Shown here: positions 54,733 through 64,000 of the stretch, one piece after another
Position numbering within the stretch: position 1 is the first letter of the stretch
How the letters are laid out: every line of letters begins with the position of its first letter
DNA from: Pyropia yezoensis
Taxonomy: Eukaryota; Rhodophyta; Bangiophyceae; Bangiales; Bangiaceae
Assembly: GCA_009829735.1 (NCBI GenBank)
Contig: CM020618.1
Span: forward strand, 16,849,346 to 16,913,345
Direction: 5' to 3'
DNA: 64,000 bases
Position numbers and translations under genes: made by a program
Notes under the pieces: model-generated
What the model was told of the DNA's origin: nothing
Database searches by the model: none
Seen by the model: only the letters and a program-made list of their open reading frames with translations

Positions 54733-55442
54733 CTAGGCACGCATGCTAGACTCCCCAACACCACGGCCCTCGCCCTCACGTGGAGGCGAGAGGCGAGACC
54801 CACGCCGATAACGTTCCCCACCCGTAGGAGGGGGCGGCGGCTCTAAGTCGGAACCGTCGCGCCCCTCACGGTCGCGCAAGTGGCGACGACCGCGGCTACT
54901 CTTCTGCTTGGTCTTGCGCGCAAGTTTGCGACGCAGACGCCGGACAGACTCCGTCTCCGACGGGGTAGAAGACTCCGAGACGGAGTAAGACAACTCGTCT
55001 TCCGATACGGAGGGAGACCGCCGTGAGTGACGGCGACGACGGCGAGGAGGCGAGTACGCCCGGCTTGCGCGACGCTTGCCGCGCCCAAGTGGGGCCGGCT
55101 GGGGCACAATTGACCCAATACGAGCCAGCTCGGTCGTCATGAACCCCGCAACCGACTTGCAACTCGCGGTCGCCACAGCAGTACGAACGCGCTCCTCAAG
55201 ATGAGGAGTCTCGAAAACTTGAAGGGTTGCAGTCGACGCGGCCGACCAAGAAATGGTGCGCACCAACGTGGTGATCATCATCTCGGCCGTCAAGGGCGTG
55301 GCCGGCAATACCATCTTGGAATAGACCGTCGAGAGGGTGGCCCCCCAGTTGGGGGACACCAGGGTGGACAACTCAACATCAACGCTCATCGGGATGTCCC
55401 CGTGCGGCTGGCATGGGACAGGAGGAAGCGGAAAAGCTCGCC
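54733..55442 (-). pseudogene. Antisense gene of element D (family 3), C-terminal part
   Basis: Minus-strand frame converging on the end of pol with a gap of about 110 bp. It matches the antisense gene of element F from SVDVELSTLVSPNWGAT... through LTAEMMITTLVRTISWSAAS to the same Arg/Ser-rich tail. The N-terminal part is not in the window because element H is inserted at 55442; the open frame that continues to 55896 runs into the H LTR and is not part of the gene. Within the visible part I see no obvious break. Confidence 0.82.
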
Positions 55443-56086
55443 TGTGGCGTTCTGAGCCGCTGGGACCGTTGGAACCCGGGAGACTGATTTGGGACCGGGC
55501 TGGCAGCGTTACGTGGAACCACGCGCTGGCCGAGGATCCCTGCATTGGTGGCCCGGGGCAGTGGCGACACGTCCGGTGCCCTGATTGGTCACCCGGAGCG
55601 GTGGACTTGCCGGGTTGGGGCATACTGAGCTTCGAGTTATTTGTTTGATTTTTCGCAATTGTTTTCCTTGCGTGATTTCGTGTCTTTCCCCTTTTTCCCA
55701 CTGGGTTTTTTTCGGGGACTGACATTTGTGTGTGGGGGGATTTCGCTTGCTTTTTGTGTGTTGGCCCGGTGAGCGGCCGGTGCCTTGCTGGCACTTGGCC
55801 CGCTGGGGGCGCCCTCTGGGGGCCTCGCTCAGGGCCCCTGGAGGGGCCAGGGGGGGAGGTTCTTGAGGGGTGCTCCGGGGTTCTCCCCGGGGCCATCTTG
55901 TGAAATCAACAGTACTTTGGGTTCCTTCTCCCTCGGGCTTTTGTCCTGTTTACCTTCACCTCGTATCGTGGCGGGCGAGTGGATCAGCAAGGGCTCTTAC
56001 CTGTTCCTTCCTGGGCTTCGGACTGTGGTCTCTGCGTGTGTGGTTGTGGTTTCTGGGTCCGGGAATCTGGGTCCCATTACGCTACA
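55443..56086 (+). repeat. 5' LTR of element H (family 4, about 644 bp)
   Basis: Ends in CCATTACGCTACA, four bases before a primer-binding site. The left end, TGTGGCGTTCTGAGCC, was placed where similarity to the family 3 antisense gene of element F runs out and a TGT start is found; with no second copy in the window, the left edge is less sure than the right. Confidence 0.75.
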
Positions 56087-56090
56087 TTTC

Positions 56091-56108
56091 TGGTGGAGCA
56101 GCAGGGGA
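56091..56108 (+). other. Primer-binding site of element H
   Basis: TGGTGGAGCAGCAGGGGA followed by gggc; identical over the 17 nt TGGTGGAGCAGCAGGGG plus A to the site used by families 1-3. Confidence 0.9.
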
Positions 56109-56227
56109 GGGCTTTACTCTTCTCCCGTATCGGGACAGCCGTCTTCTTTCTCTGTGGCGTTTGGTTTCCTGGTTCCCGTCTCTGGTAACGAGATCGTTTG
56201 GTTCAGGTCGAGTGCCGCACGGCCAAC

Positions 56228-57933
56228 ATGACGGACCCTGTCCCTTCGGGCGGTTGGGGCCGTGGTGCGCCGTCGGACGTTTCGATGGTTACTCCCGCTG
56301 GCCGTGGCCGCGGCGGTCCCTCGGGTCCGTCGAACCGTGGTGGAGGCGGGCCGACAATGATTCCTCGTCGGGGGACGGCGCCCCCGGGTGGGACCCGGGC
56401 TACTACGGGTCAGGATTGACGTGGGAACGCGGGTTCCGAGTCAGAGACCCGAGTTCCACCTTCGGCTACTGTTACTGGGTCCCCGGACATTGTGTCCACA
56501 CTGGAACCGTTTCGAGATGAGATTATGGCTACTGCTTCCTAGGCCCTGAGCCAAAGTCCTGCTGCCCAGGATGGGTCCCGTGATACCAGTCGTTCCGATC
56601 GTTCTCGTTCCCGCCGTCGCCGGCGTCGACATCATTCGAGTGGCTCCTCTTCCTCTTCTTCCTCTGGTACCACATTTTCATCCGTCTTTGACGAGGAGGA
56701 CCTGGAACCCATTCGGAATCCACGAACCGAGCCCCAGGTGATCAAGTGTTCCGATGATCGTTTTGCTCGGGTCCTGGACTATCGTACGTACCGCCTACGG
56801 AACAAGAAATCGACCTATGAAACGCGAGAAGCACGCAAGATGGGACGGGTTGCTCGTAACATGAGACACTCTTTTGCTGGGTACCCTAACTTCTCTAGGA
56901 AAGAGGCCCTCAAGGTGTTTCGTGGCTCCGCAAACTGGTTAAGGCATGTAACGATAATGGGGTTTCCCAGGGCATGGCCCTCTACGCGATTCCTCATTTC
57001 CTGTCTGGGGACGCGGAACTGCGGTACACTCGGGCCCTTCCGGTCTCCTCAAGCGCGTCAGGTGGCGCTTCGATCACGAGTTACCCCGAGGCTGCAAACT
57101 GGTTCCTTGAAACGTACGCTGAACCCCATGCGTTGGCACTGGCGCAGAATAAGTTCAGTCGGGCCGCCAAGGAACCAGATGAGGGTATCGAGGCCTTTGC
57201 GGTACGCTTACGGGGTCTGACGGAACTGTGCGGTAACATCCACACCGAAGGTACCATGAAGCAGCAGCTGATCCAAGGGCTCCCTGAGTACCTACGTACG
57301 GACGCATTCGTCTACAATATCCCTGACCGTACGTACCAGCAGCTGGTAACGTTTACTGCGGGCAAGAATAAGGCGGCTACCGAGGTTATCAAGATGGCCC
57401 GAGGGTCCTCTGTGATCAAGGCTGGCCGCTCTGGAACCGTTCGCAGACCCACCGAGCCGAGGCCTAATCGTCCGTTGGACTCGTCCCCGTTGATGGCTGT
57501 TAATCCTATGGGCCCCCCTACGATCCTTCAGGGCCCACTCGAGAAGGAAACTGAGAAGAGCGGGTCGGGTCAAGCTCTTGGGCTCAAGGGACTTACGCTC
57601 CAGTTCGTGGGAGTACGTACCATGGACAGTCGACGCCCGTACCGTTTTTACCTTTGTTGGGAACCGGGTCACATGGGCCATCAATGTTCCATGTTGTCTG
57701 AGGTCCAACGAAAAGCGGTTCTCCAGGCCAGGGATTCGTTCCTTGCGGCCACTCGTGCACGGTGTCAGAGCACCGATGTAAAGCCGAACGCGGACCGCCA
57801 GTTCCATCGTCAGATCCGGGTTGCTATGGTTCAGGCCCTTTGTGAAAGGATAAAACTCTCGAAGGACGTGGCGGACCAAGGGTACCAAGTGAACAACGGT
57901 TCCCAGGAGCCGGGACCCTCGGGAAAAGAGTAA
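56228..57933 (+). pseudogene. gag: gag of element H (family 4), broken copy
   Basis: Starts at the ATG in MTDPVPSGGWGRGAPSD. A Gly/Arg/Ser-rich N-terminus with an Arg and Ser patch near 56.6 kb is followed by a capsid-like part near 56.9-57.3 kb (AFAVRLRGLTELCGNIHTEGTMKQQLIQGLPEYLRTDA in part), which matches family 1 EAFARRVREMSDACG...SEGLPEYLQVDA quite well. A zinc-knuckle-like stretch (CWEPGHMGHQC) is near 57.65 kb. About three breaks. Families 1 and 4 look like sister lineages. Confidence 0.88.
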
Positions 57934-57999
57934 CGGGGGGCGGATCGAAACGGTCCCCTCCCCATCGTCGGGATAGTACCTGCTCGTTTGCAACTGCGT

Positions 58000-60900
58000 T
58001 GGGGTTCTCCTAGATCTTTAAGGGCCCCGTTATACCTGTGTGTTCTAAGTCTTCTTTTGCTTTGACCACCCCTTGTCCCTGTTTACCCTCTCTGGCACGA
58101 CGATCCAAGTCTGGGCTCCGACGTCGGATGGGGATGAAGAAACCCTATGGGTTCAAGGGTACCTTGCTTGTACTGCGTAAAAGAAACGTTGCTCTGAACG
58201 CTTTGATTCGACTGGACAAGGAAGAACCGAAGGACACCACTGCTATCCTGGACACTGGTGCTGGGCCAAGCGTGGTACGCGAGGACGTCCTTCTTGACGG
58301 GTGGCGACGACTGGCGTCGAGAGCCCCCAAGTCGACGCATGAGTGTGACGCCTCAGGTCAGTTGTTACGGGCCCGTGGGATCGTGGAACTATCGGTTATT
58401 GTGAACGGGAAGCCAGTGGAGTTCGAGTTCCTTGTGGTCAGAGCCCTCTCGGTACCGTTGATCCTCGGGATGGACTTTCAGAAGGAACACGTTAAGGCGA
58501 TCTACCCTGGAACAGAGTCTGTGCTTTGGAACCTGGGTTTCCTGACGTACGCCAAGAGAACGTGGGACGAAAAGACCCAGAACGCTTTTCCTGTGAAGGG
58601 TAGCCCCGTACGCCAAGATCCTTCTGCTCTGTACCTTTCTAGGTGTGTAACTTTGGCACCCCGATCCCTCCATGCGGTCTACGTCAAGTGCAGAACGAAT
58701 GGACGTTGTTTCCTTCATGAACGACCGCACAAGATTCCTGAGAAGCGGCTCCGTCTGCATAACGCCCTGGTTAACGTACGGACCCGGCGGGACTTCCGGA
58801 TCCATATCATGAACATCTCGAACCGGGCGGTTAACTTGCCCAAGAACTTCACCGTAGGCCTCGCTATCCCGGACGACGGACCCGTGCTCGAGGTCCTCAC
58901 TGGTTACTTGCCGGCCCCTAGTAAAGGGGCCGACCCTATTGCTACGCTGGGAACCGAGCCAGGGAGCACGTCGGGCCAAGCGTCGTCACCGGGGGGCGAG
59001 ACCCCAGAAGGATCCGATGGAACCACGGTACCCGAGCCGGATACGAAGGGAAAGTCGTCAGACGGCACCCTGGTCAAGATGCCCGAAGTGGCGTACGAGC
59101 TGATCCCGCCTTCACCAGGCTGTAATTGAACTTTTGGAACGCTACAAGGGTCTTTGGGACGGACAACTGGGACGTATTGACGTGACACCCCACCGGATCA
59201 CTTTGAAGGACGGGGCCAAGCCTATTCGTTCCCAACCGTACCGTACCGGGCTCCATCGTCGAGACCTGATCAAGGAACAAGTGGAAAAGCAGGCCAAGCT
59301 CGGGGTCATTGAACCGTCTCAGGCTGAGTGGTCGTTCCCGGTCGTCGTCGTCCCCAAGCCCGATGGTACCCCGCGGTTCTGTGTTGACTATCGCAGACTG
59401 AACGATGTGACGGTTAAGGACACGTACCCGTTACCGAGGATGGACAATTGTATCGACTTTCTGGGAGAAGCAACCGTGTTCTTGATGTTGGACGCGAACT
59501 GTGGTTACTGGCAGATCCCTGTTGCTGCCGAGGACCAGGATAAGACGACGTTCATATGTCACGAAGGAACCTTCCGGTACATCAGGCTCCCCTTTGGTCT
59601 TACGAACGCTTCGTCTACGTTTCATCGGGCCATCGATATGCTCCTGTCCGGGGTTAAGTGGAAGACGTGCCTCGTGTACCTGGACGACATTATTGTTTTC
59701 TCTAAGAACGCTACGGAGCACCTGGAACACCTGGAAGGGATCTCTCGGCTACTCGCTAAGGCCGGCGTTTCCCTAAAGGCCAGCAAGTGCTTTTTGCTCC
59801 ATGACGAGGTTGAGTTCCTTGGCCACATCGTCGGCAAGGGCCAGCTCCGCGTGAACGAGAAGAATCTTGTCGGGCTACGGGAACCTAAGACACCGAGAGC
59901 CAAGAAGGACCTACGCAGTTTCCTGGGAATGTGTAACGTTTACCGTCGCTTTGTTATGGACTATGCTCAGGTGGCCCGCCCTCTGTTGGCTATGACAAGT
60001 ACCAAGGTACCCGACCCTCTGCCTCCTTTCACTCCGGCTCAGACGGACGCGTTCGAGGAACTCAAGTACCGTCTGACCGACATGCCGATCCTAGCGCTTC
60101 CGCGACGCTCGGGCCAGTTTGTTGTGGATACCGACGCGAGCGCTGCCCAGATTGGTTGCGTTGTGCTAAAGGAGCAAGAGGACGGGGCCTACAAGCCCGT
60201 GGGATACTGCAGCAAGGTCCTTACACAAGCGGAACGGAACTATTGTACCACGGAACGCGAGTGTCTTGCCGTTGTCTGGGCTCTTTTTCTGTTACGACTG
60301 TACCTAGAGGGGACACGCTTCGGTGTACGCACGGACCACACCGCATTAAAGTGGATGTTACACATGGACGGAGCCCATGGACGTTTGGCTCGTTGGCGAC
60401 TCCGGTTGACGGAGTACACTTATACCGTTGAGTCCCGTCCTGGTCAACACCACCATGCTGCAGACTTTATGTCAAGGCTAGAAACAACGGGACACGACCG
60501 AGGACCTATACCTAAGGAGACACCTTCCCTGTTAACCATGGCCAACTTTGTTACCGGATGGATCCGCCCGAACTTCAAGACACACATGAGGTACCCACCG
60601 TTGTCGGTTGACAGGATCCTTAAGGCTGAGGGAAACGACAAGCGTTGCAAGGAACTTCAGGAAGAGATGAACCGGAACGCTAACTCGCGGTACGGGGAAA
60701 CACATGAAGGGTTACTTGTGCGACTGGCTCCTCTGGACTGAGCCGTTTAGGTTGTGGTCCCCAGGGAACTACAGAAGGAGGTACTGACTTTCGAACATGA
60801 ACCAGGCCACGCGGGACACCCAGGGATCAATAAGATGTATACCTCTATGAGACAAACGTTCTACTGGGAAACTATGGTGGCCGACGTGCACGCTTTTGTT

Positions 60901-62178
60901 ACCAACAGTACCGCTTGTTCCAAGGGCAAGGTTCAAGGAAGGCGAAGTACCAATCCGTTGAAGCTGTTCCCCGCCACGGATCCATTTAAAGACGTATGCC
61001 TTGACCTGTTCGGACCCTTGCCCGAGACAGTGAACGGGAACAAGTACCTTTTGGTTATCGTGGACAGGTTTACCAAGCTTACCAGAGTGGTACCCATCAC
61101 TAGTCAGGACGCGGAAGTGGTGGCCTGGGCCTTTTTGGATACATGGGTCACTTCTTACGGGCCCCCGGAAACGTTACTGACAGACAACGGTCCCCAGCTG
61201 GTGTCCACGCACTTCCGTGGCGTCTGCAATACGCCTGAAATCAAACACGTAACGTCTACCACGTACCATCCGCAGAGCCAGGGGCAAGTGGAACGCTTTA
61301 ACCGTACTATTGTGTCCCAGCTACGTACGTACATCGAGGACCATAAGGACCAGTGGGACGAATTGGTTTCCGTGCTTACCGTGGCATATAACACAAGGCC
61401 ACAACAGAGTACCGGCGTGGCCCCGTTTGAGTTCGTTATCCCTGAACGCGTGCGTACCTTTGCACTGGACCGGCTCCCAGGGACCCCGTATCCCAAGGAA
61501 ATCAGTGGCAACGCACGCCAGGTACGCGAGATGAGACGGGCCCACCTGAGGAACCTAGCCTTGACGGTACGCAAGAACCTTGACCTGGCCCAGCGTCGGT
61601 ACAAGAGGGGGTACGATAAGCGGGTTACGCCTGTGCGCGAGACCCTTTGCGTGGGAGACTGGGTGTACGTGGATACCATCGACGACAGTCGGAAGAAACT
61701 GGACCAGAGGGTCAAGGGTCCCTATCGGATCGTGGACCGGGAAGGGCACACGTTCACGGTTCTGGTTGAAGGGATCCGTGACCGGGTAAGTAGTGACCAT
61801 GTGGCCCGTGCGCCCACACCCTCTGGCCAGACGGACTCCACGTCCATGTTGTATGGTTCGCAAGAACCGGTTGTACCCCTGGACCACGAGGACTCTGGCA
61901 CCCCTTTCGTTTGGGAACGTTTCTTGGGGCACGACAGGGACCAGGAAGGGAATCTTTGGCTCTTGGTACGCTGGTGGAGTTACGCCTAGTCCGAGGATAC
62001 CTGGGAACCTTACCACAAGTTTGACAGGGCAAAGGTTATCCAGTACTGTGAACGCGTTGGTACCGAACCTCCACTGCGGGAGGAGGATGCCATCGTACTA
62101 CTGGAACCCTTCAAAGCTATCCATGCTGCGTGGCCCTGGAACCTTGAACCGGGTGCAGATATGTGGCCCCGTTGCTAA
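58000..62178 (+). pseudogene. pol: pol of element H (family 4)
   Basis: Protease with LDTGAGPSVV near 58.25 kb and the LSVPLILGMDFQKEHVK stretch typical of family 1; reverse transcriptase with FCVDYRRLNDVTVKDTYPLPRMDN in part near 59.4 kb and YLDD near 59.68 kb; RNase H with DTDASAAQIGC, TERECLAVVWA and RTDHTALKW near 60.1-60.35 kb; integrase with HPGIN zinc region near 60.8 kb and core near 61.0-61.3 kb (DLFGPLPETVNGNKYLL, TDNGPQLVS, GQVERFN); chromodomain near 61.9-62.05 kb (FVWERFLGHDRDQEGNLWLLVRWW) and a short tail. About three breaks. By motif wording it is closest to family 1. Confidence 0.93.
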
Positions 62179-62616
62179 CCCTGGGCCACGCAGCCTTTAC
62201 CTGGTCAGCCGGTTCCCCAAGGCCAAGTGCTGGTTAAGACACCCGAGTAGGTGGGCAGGTTGGTGGTTCGACTCGGGTCACCAAGGGCAACGTTTAGTTC
62301 CTGCAAGTTTTTTGATGGGGGGCCACTTTATTGTAACCGTCGTGGCGACCATCGTGTTCCCCGGCATCGAAATCGCCTAAGTCGCATCTTCTTCCCCGGG
62401 CGCGGCAGCGGATTAGAGGCGTGGCAAGAATGTGGGATCAAAGATTTATCACTACTTGGCGTTGCAACGCGGAGGTTGCTTACACCAATTTCCACCCATG
62501 TCTCTCCCCCCGACTACCCCTTGCGACCCTGGACGCCCTCCTCCGTGGTGCTGGGCACGGTGGCAGACCTCTGTGTCCTTGACCTGGGTCCGCGTGAACC
62601 TTGACGGGACCCTCAT
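62179..62616. other. Region after pol of element H, no gene seen
   Basis: About 440 bp of unique-looking sequence between the pol stop and the solo LTR. In the other families this place holds the end of the antisense gene. I find no convincing long frame on the minus strand here, so either family 4 lacks the gene, the copy is too decayed, or it starts further right. Confidence 0.4.
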
Positions 62617-62621
62617 GACTG

Positions 62622-63083
62622 TGTGGCAAAAACCACTAGCACACACGGCACCCAAGTTGGGGCGGTGTGCTAGGGCTGCCTCCCGTGTCGGGGGAACCGG
62701 AAGAAGTGCAAGTCGCACAAACTCTGTCCCTGTTGTGGGGCAAACCCCCCACGGACAAACAAGAGGATGGTGTGTGGTCCAACAGTTTCTTGGTCGGGAC
62801 GGGGACGCAGGGCCAAGCCCCGCTGTCCCTCCCCTTATCCCCCCAGGGTCCACTCAGAATCTCGCCACTCAGAATCTCCCACCCCAGCACCTGGCCACCG
62901 GGCCACACGAAAATTCAAGACGATAAAAGCAGAAAACCCTCAAATCCAAGTTGGATTTACTACTAAGCTAACTATCCCAAACTTAGGGAATATGGACCCA
63001 AATGCAAAGGGAGGATCAGTAGTGGCCTGCCGCCCCTTGCATGGCACGTGTTGCCCCCCTACCTGGGGGTCAATACTGCCACA
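62622..63083 (-). repeat. Solo LTR of family 3
   Basis: A single 462-bp family 3 LTR in minus orientation with a perfect 5-bp duplication, gactg (62617-62621 and 63084-63088). There is no primer-binding site or coding sequence beside it, so it is what remains after recombination between the two LTRs of a complete insertion. It is close in sequence to the LTRs of element F. Confidence 0.95.
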
Positions 63084-63088
63084 GACTG

Positions 63089-63894
63089 TCCTTGACCCTT
63101 CCACGTTGTTGCCCTTGGTGCCTTGCCTCGCGGCGGGTGCCTGGTCCCACGCCGTGGCGTACTTGGTCCTCGTCTCCCTTGTTTCCTTGGGTCCCTCGTA
63201 CCTTGTCCTGTTGTACCCGTTGACTTCTTGGTTCCACGTTCCGTCGTTACCCGGCCTGTTAAACGCTTCCTTGACGGTCTCCTACGTCCCGTGAACCCGT
63301 TGGTGCTTGGACATGTTGCCGCCTCGTACGGGTTGCCTGGACGGTTGCACGTCGGTACCAGCACTTGGTTGCGGGAGCCCGTCGGTACCACGTCCGTCGT
63401 TCGTCTTGTTCCCGTCGGTCTCCTCGGAGCCCATATGGTTGCCGGGCCCCACACGACCTGGGCTCCCTTCGGGGGCGTGACGACCGCGTACAACTGGCCC
63501 ACCCCGGTTTTCTCTTGGTTCGCAGGTAGAACGCCTGACCCAGAAGCGGGGCCTCCTTGAACCGCTCGGTCACCTTGAAGGTTGGGGGCCCCAGGGCCCG
63601 CGCCAGCAGGCGAACCCGCCGCGGCGCTACCGTTATCCATGGGGGCCCGGGTGGAGGGGAACGTGGTGGTACGTGTGGTGGGGTACGTGGGCACGGAGAC
63701 GGAGAAGGGGAACGGGGTAACGAAGGAGAACGTGGTGGTCACGGGAAGCGCCGCGGGGACGATGGTACAACGGGACCCGGGTGCTGGGGACGAGGGAACC
63801 CGTGAGGGTGCTCATATCCACTGACCCCCCGCGTTCCAACTGGTACCTGGGCTGCGCCCACGTTCCGCTGGCCCCCGCCTGTGCCTGTATCACC
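63089..63894. other. Undetermined region right of the solo LTR
   Basis: GC-rich, low-complexity sequence. A minus-strand frame from the ATG at 63640 (MDNGSAAAGSPAGAGPGAPN), rich in Pro, Gly, Thr and Arg, stays open until the solo LTR. It lies where families 1-3 have their antisense gene and runs in the matching direction, so it could be a family 4 version, but I see no similarity to the others and the composition alone can keep a frame open. I report it without calling a gene. Confidence 0.3.
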
Positions 63895-64000
63895 ATGGCC
63901 CTTCTGGCCTAGGGTCCACACACACAAGAAACCACAACGGGGTCAGGAAGGAACGGGTAAAGGTCCCAGCGTGATCCACTCGCCCGCCCCTTCAGAGGCA
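63895..64000 (-). repeat. Family 4-like LTR fragment in inverse orientation at the window edge
   Basis: The reverse complement of the last 105 bp resembles 55967-56060 in the LTR of element H: GGCGGGCGAGTGGATCA is exact, and TTACC.GTTCCTTCCTG and GTGTGTGG follow in the same order. It is diverged and cut by the window end, so it may be the edge of another family 4 copy in minus orientation. Confidence 0.5.

Larger units (their letters stand above)
55443..62616 (+). mobile_element. Element H: family 4 chromovirus, plus strand, right end not found
   Basis: Inserted in the antisense gene of element D; the left target-site copy would be tcgcc at 55438-55442. It has a 5' LTR, primer-binding site, gag and pol. 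No plus-oriented copy of its LTR follows pol in the window, so the 3' LTR is either outside or lost; the true end is unknown and I stop the entry at the solo LTR. About six breaks over gag and pol. Confidence 0.85.

Noticed and set aside
55385-55896. N-terminal extension of the antisense gene of D to 55896
   Set aside because: Everything right of 55442 belongs to the LTR of element H, so the extension is an accidental open frame.
62179-62616. 3' LTR of element H directly after pol
   Set aside because: I compared this stretch with 55443-56086 and found no similarity, and no TGT...ACA unit of matching size.

Overview
The whole 64 kb window is a nest of LTR retrotransposons; I found no host gene, rRNA, tRNA gene, CRISPR array or DNA transposon. 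The elements are Ty3/gypsy chromoviruses (gag; protease, reverse transcriptase, RNase H and integrase; then a chromodomain), so the source is a eukaryotic nuclear genome, probably a repeat-dense heterochromatic region. The DNA is GC-rich. Fungi, oomycetes, algae and plants all carry chromoviruses, and nothing here lets me choose between them.

Four families can be told apart by their LTRs: family 1 (571 bp), family 2 (362 bp), family 3 (468 bp) and family 4 (about 644 bp). I use letters for the copies. A (family 1, minus) spans 1-19283 and is split by B (family 1, minus, 6745-16394), which looks whole. C (family 2, minus) is visible at 19284-23957 and hosts A on its left and D on its right. 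D (family 3, plus) is visible at 23958-30103 and 54239-55442. It hosts E (family 2, plus, 30104-54238) and is entered again by H (family 4, plus, from 55443). E hosts F (family 3, minus, 30516-43944) in its leader. F hosts G (family 2, minus, 30671-40396) in its 3' LTR. A family 3 solo LTR sits at 62622-63083. The nest C > D > E > F > G is five levels deep. Five insertions have perfect 5-bp target duplications, and LTR divergence falls from outer to inner copies (E about 11%, F about 4%, G about 2%; A about 6%, B about 2%, all by eye).

The most interesting feature is shared by families 1-3: a second gene lies between pol and the 3' LTR on the opposite strand, converging on pol. In B it is an open frame of 705 codons, in G of 789 codons; related copies occur in A, C and E, and a different arginine/serine-rich version in D and F. 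These proteins match no retroelement domain I know. In family 2 the gene has a conserved TATA-like box about 110 bp upstream of its ATG. All four families also share one 18-nt primer-binding site, TGGTGGAGCAGCAGGGGA, implying a common tRNA primer.

Broken copies are described as fossils: extents, parts and an approximate number of breaks only.
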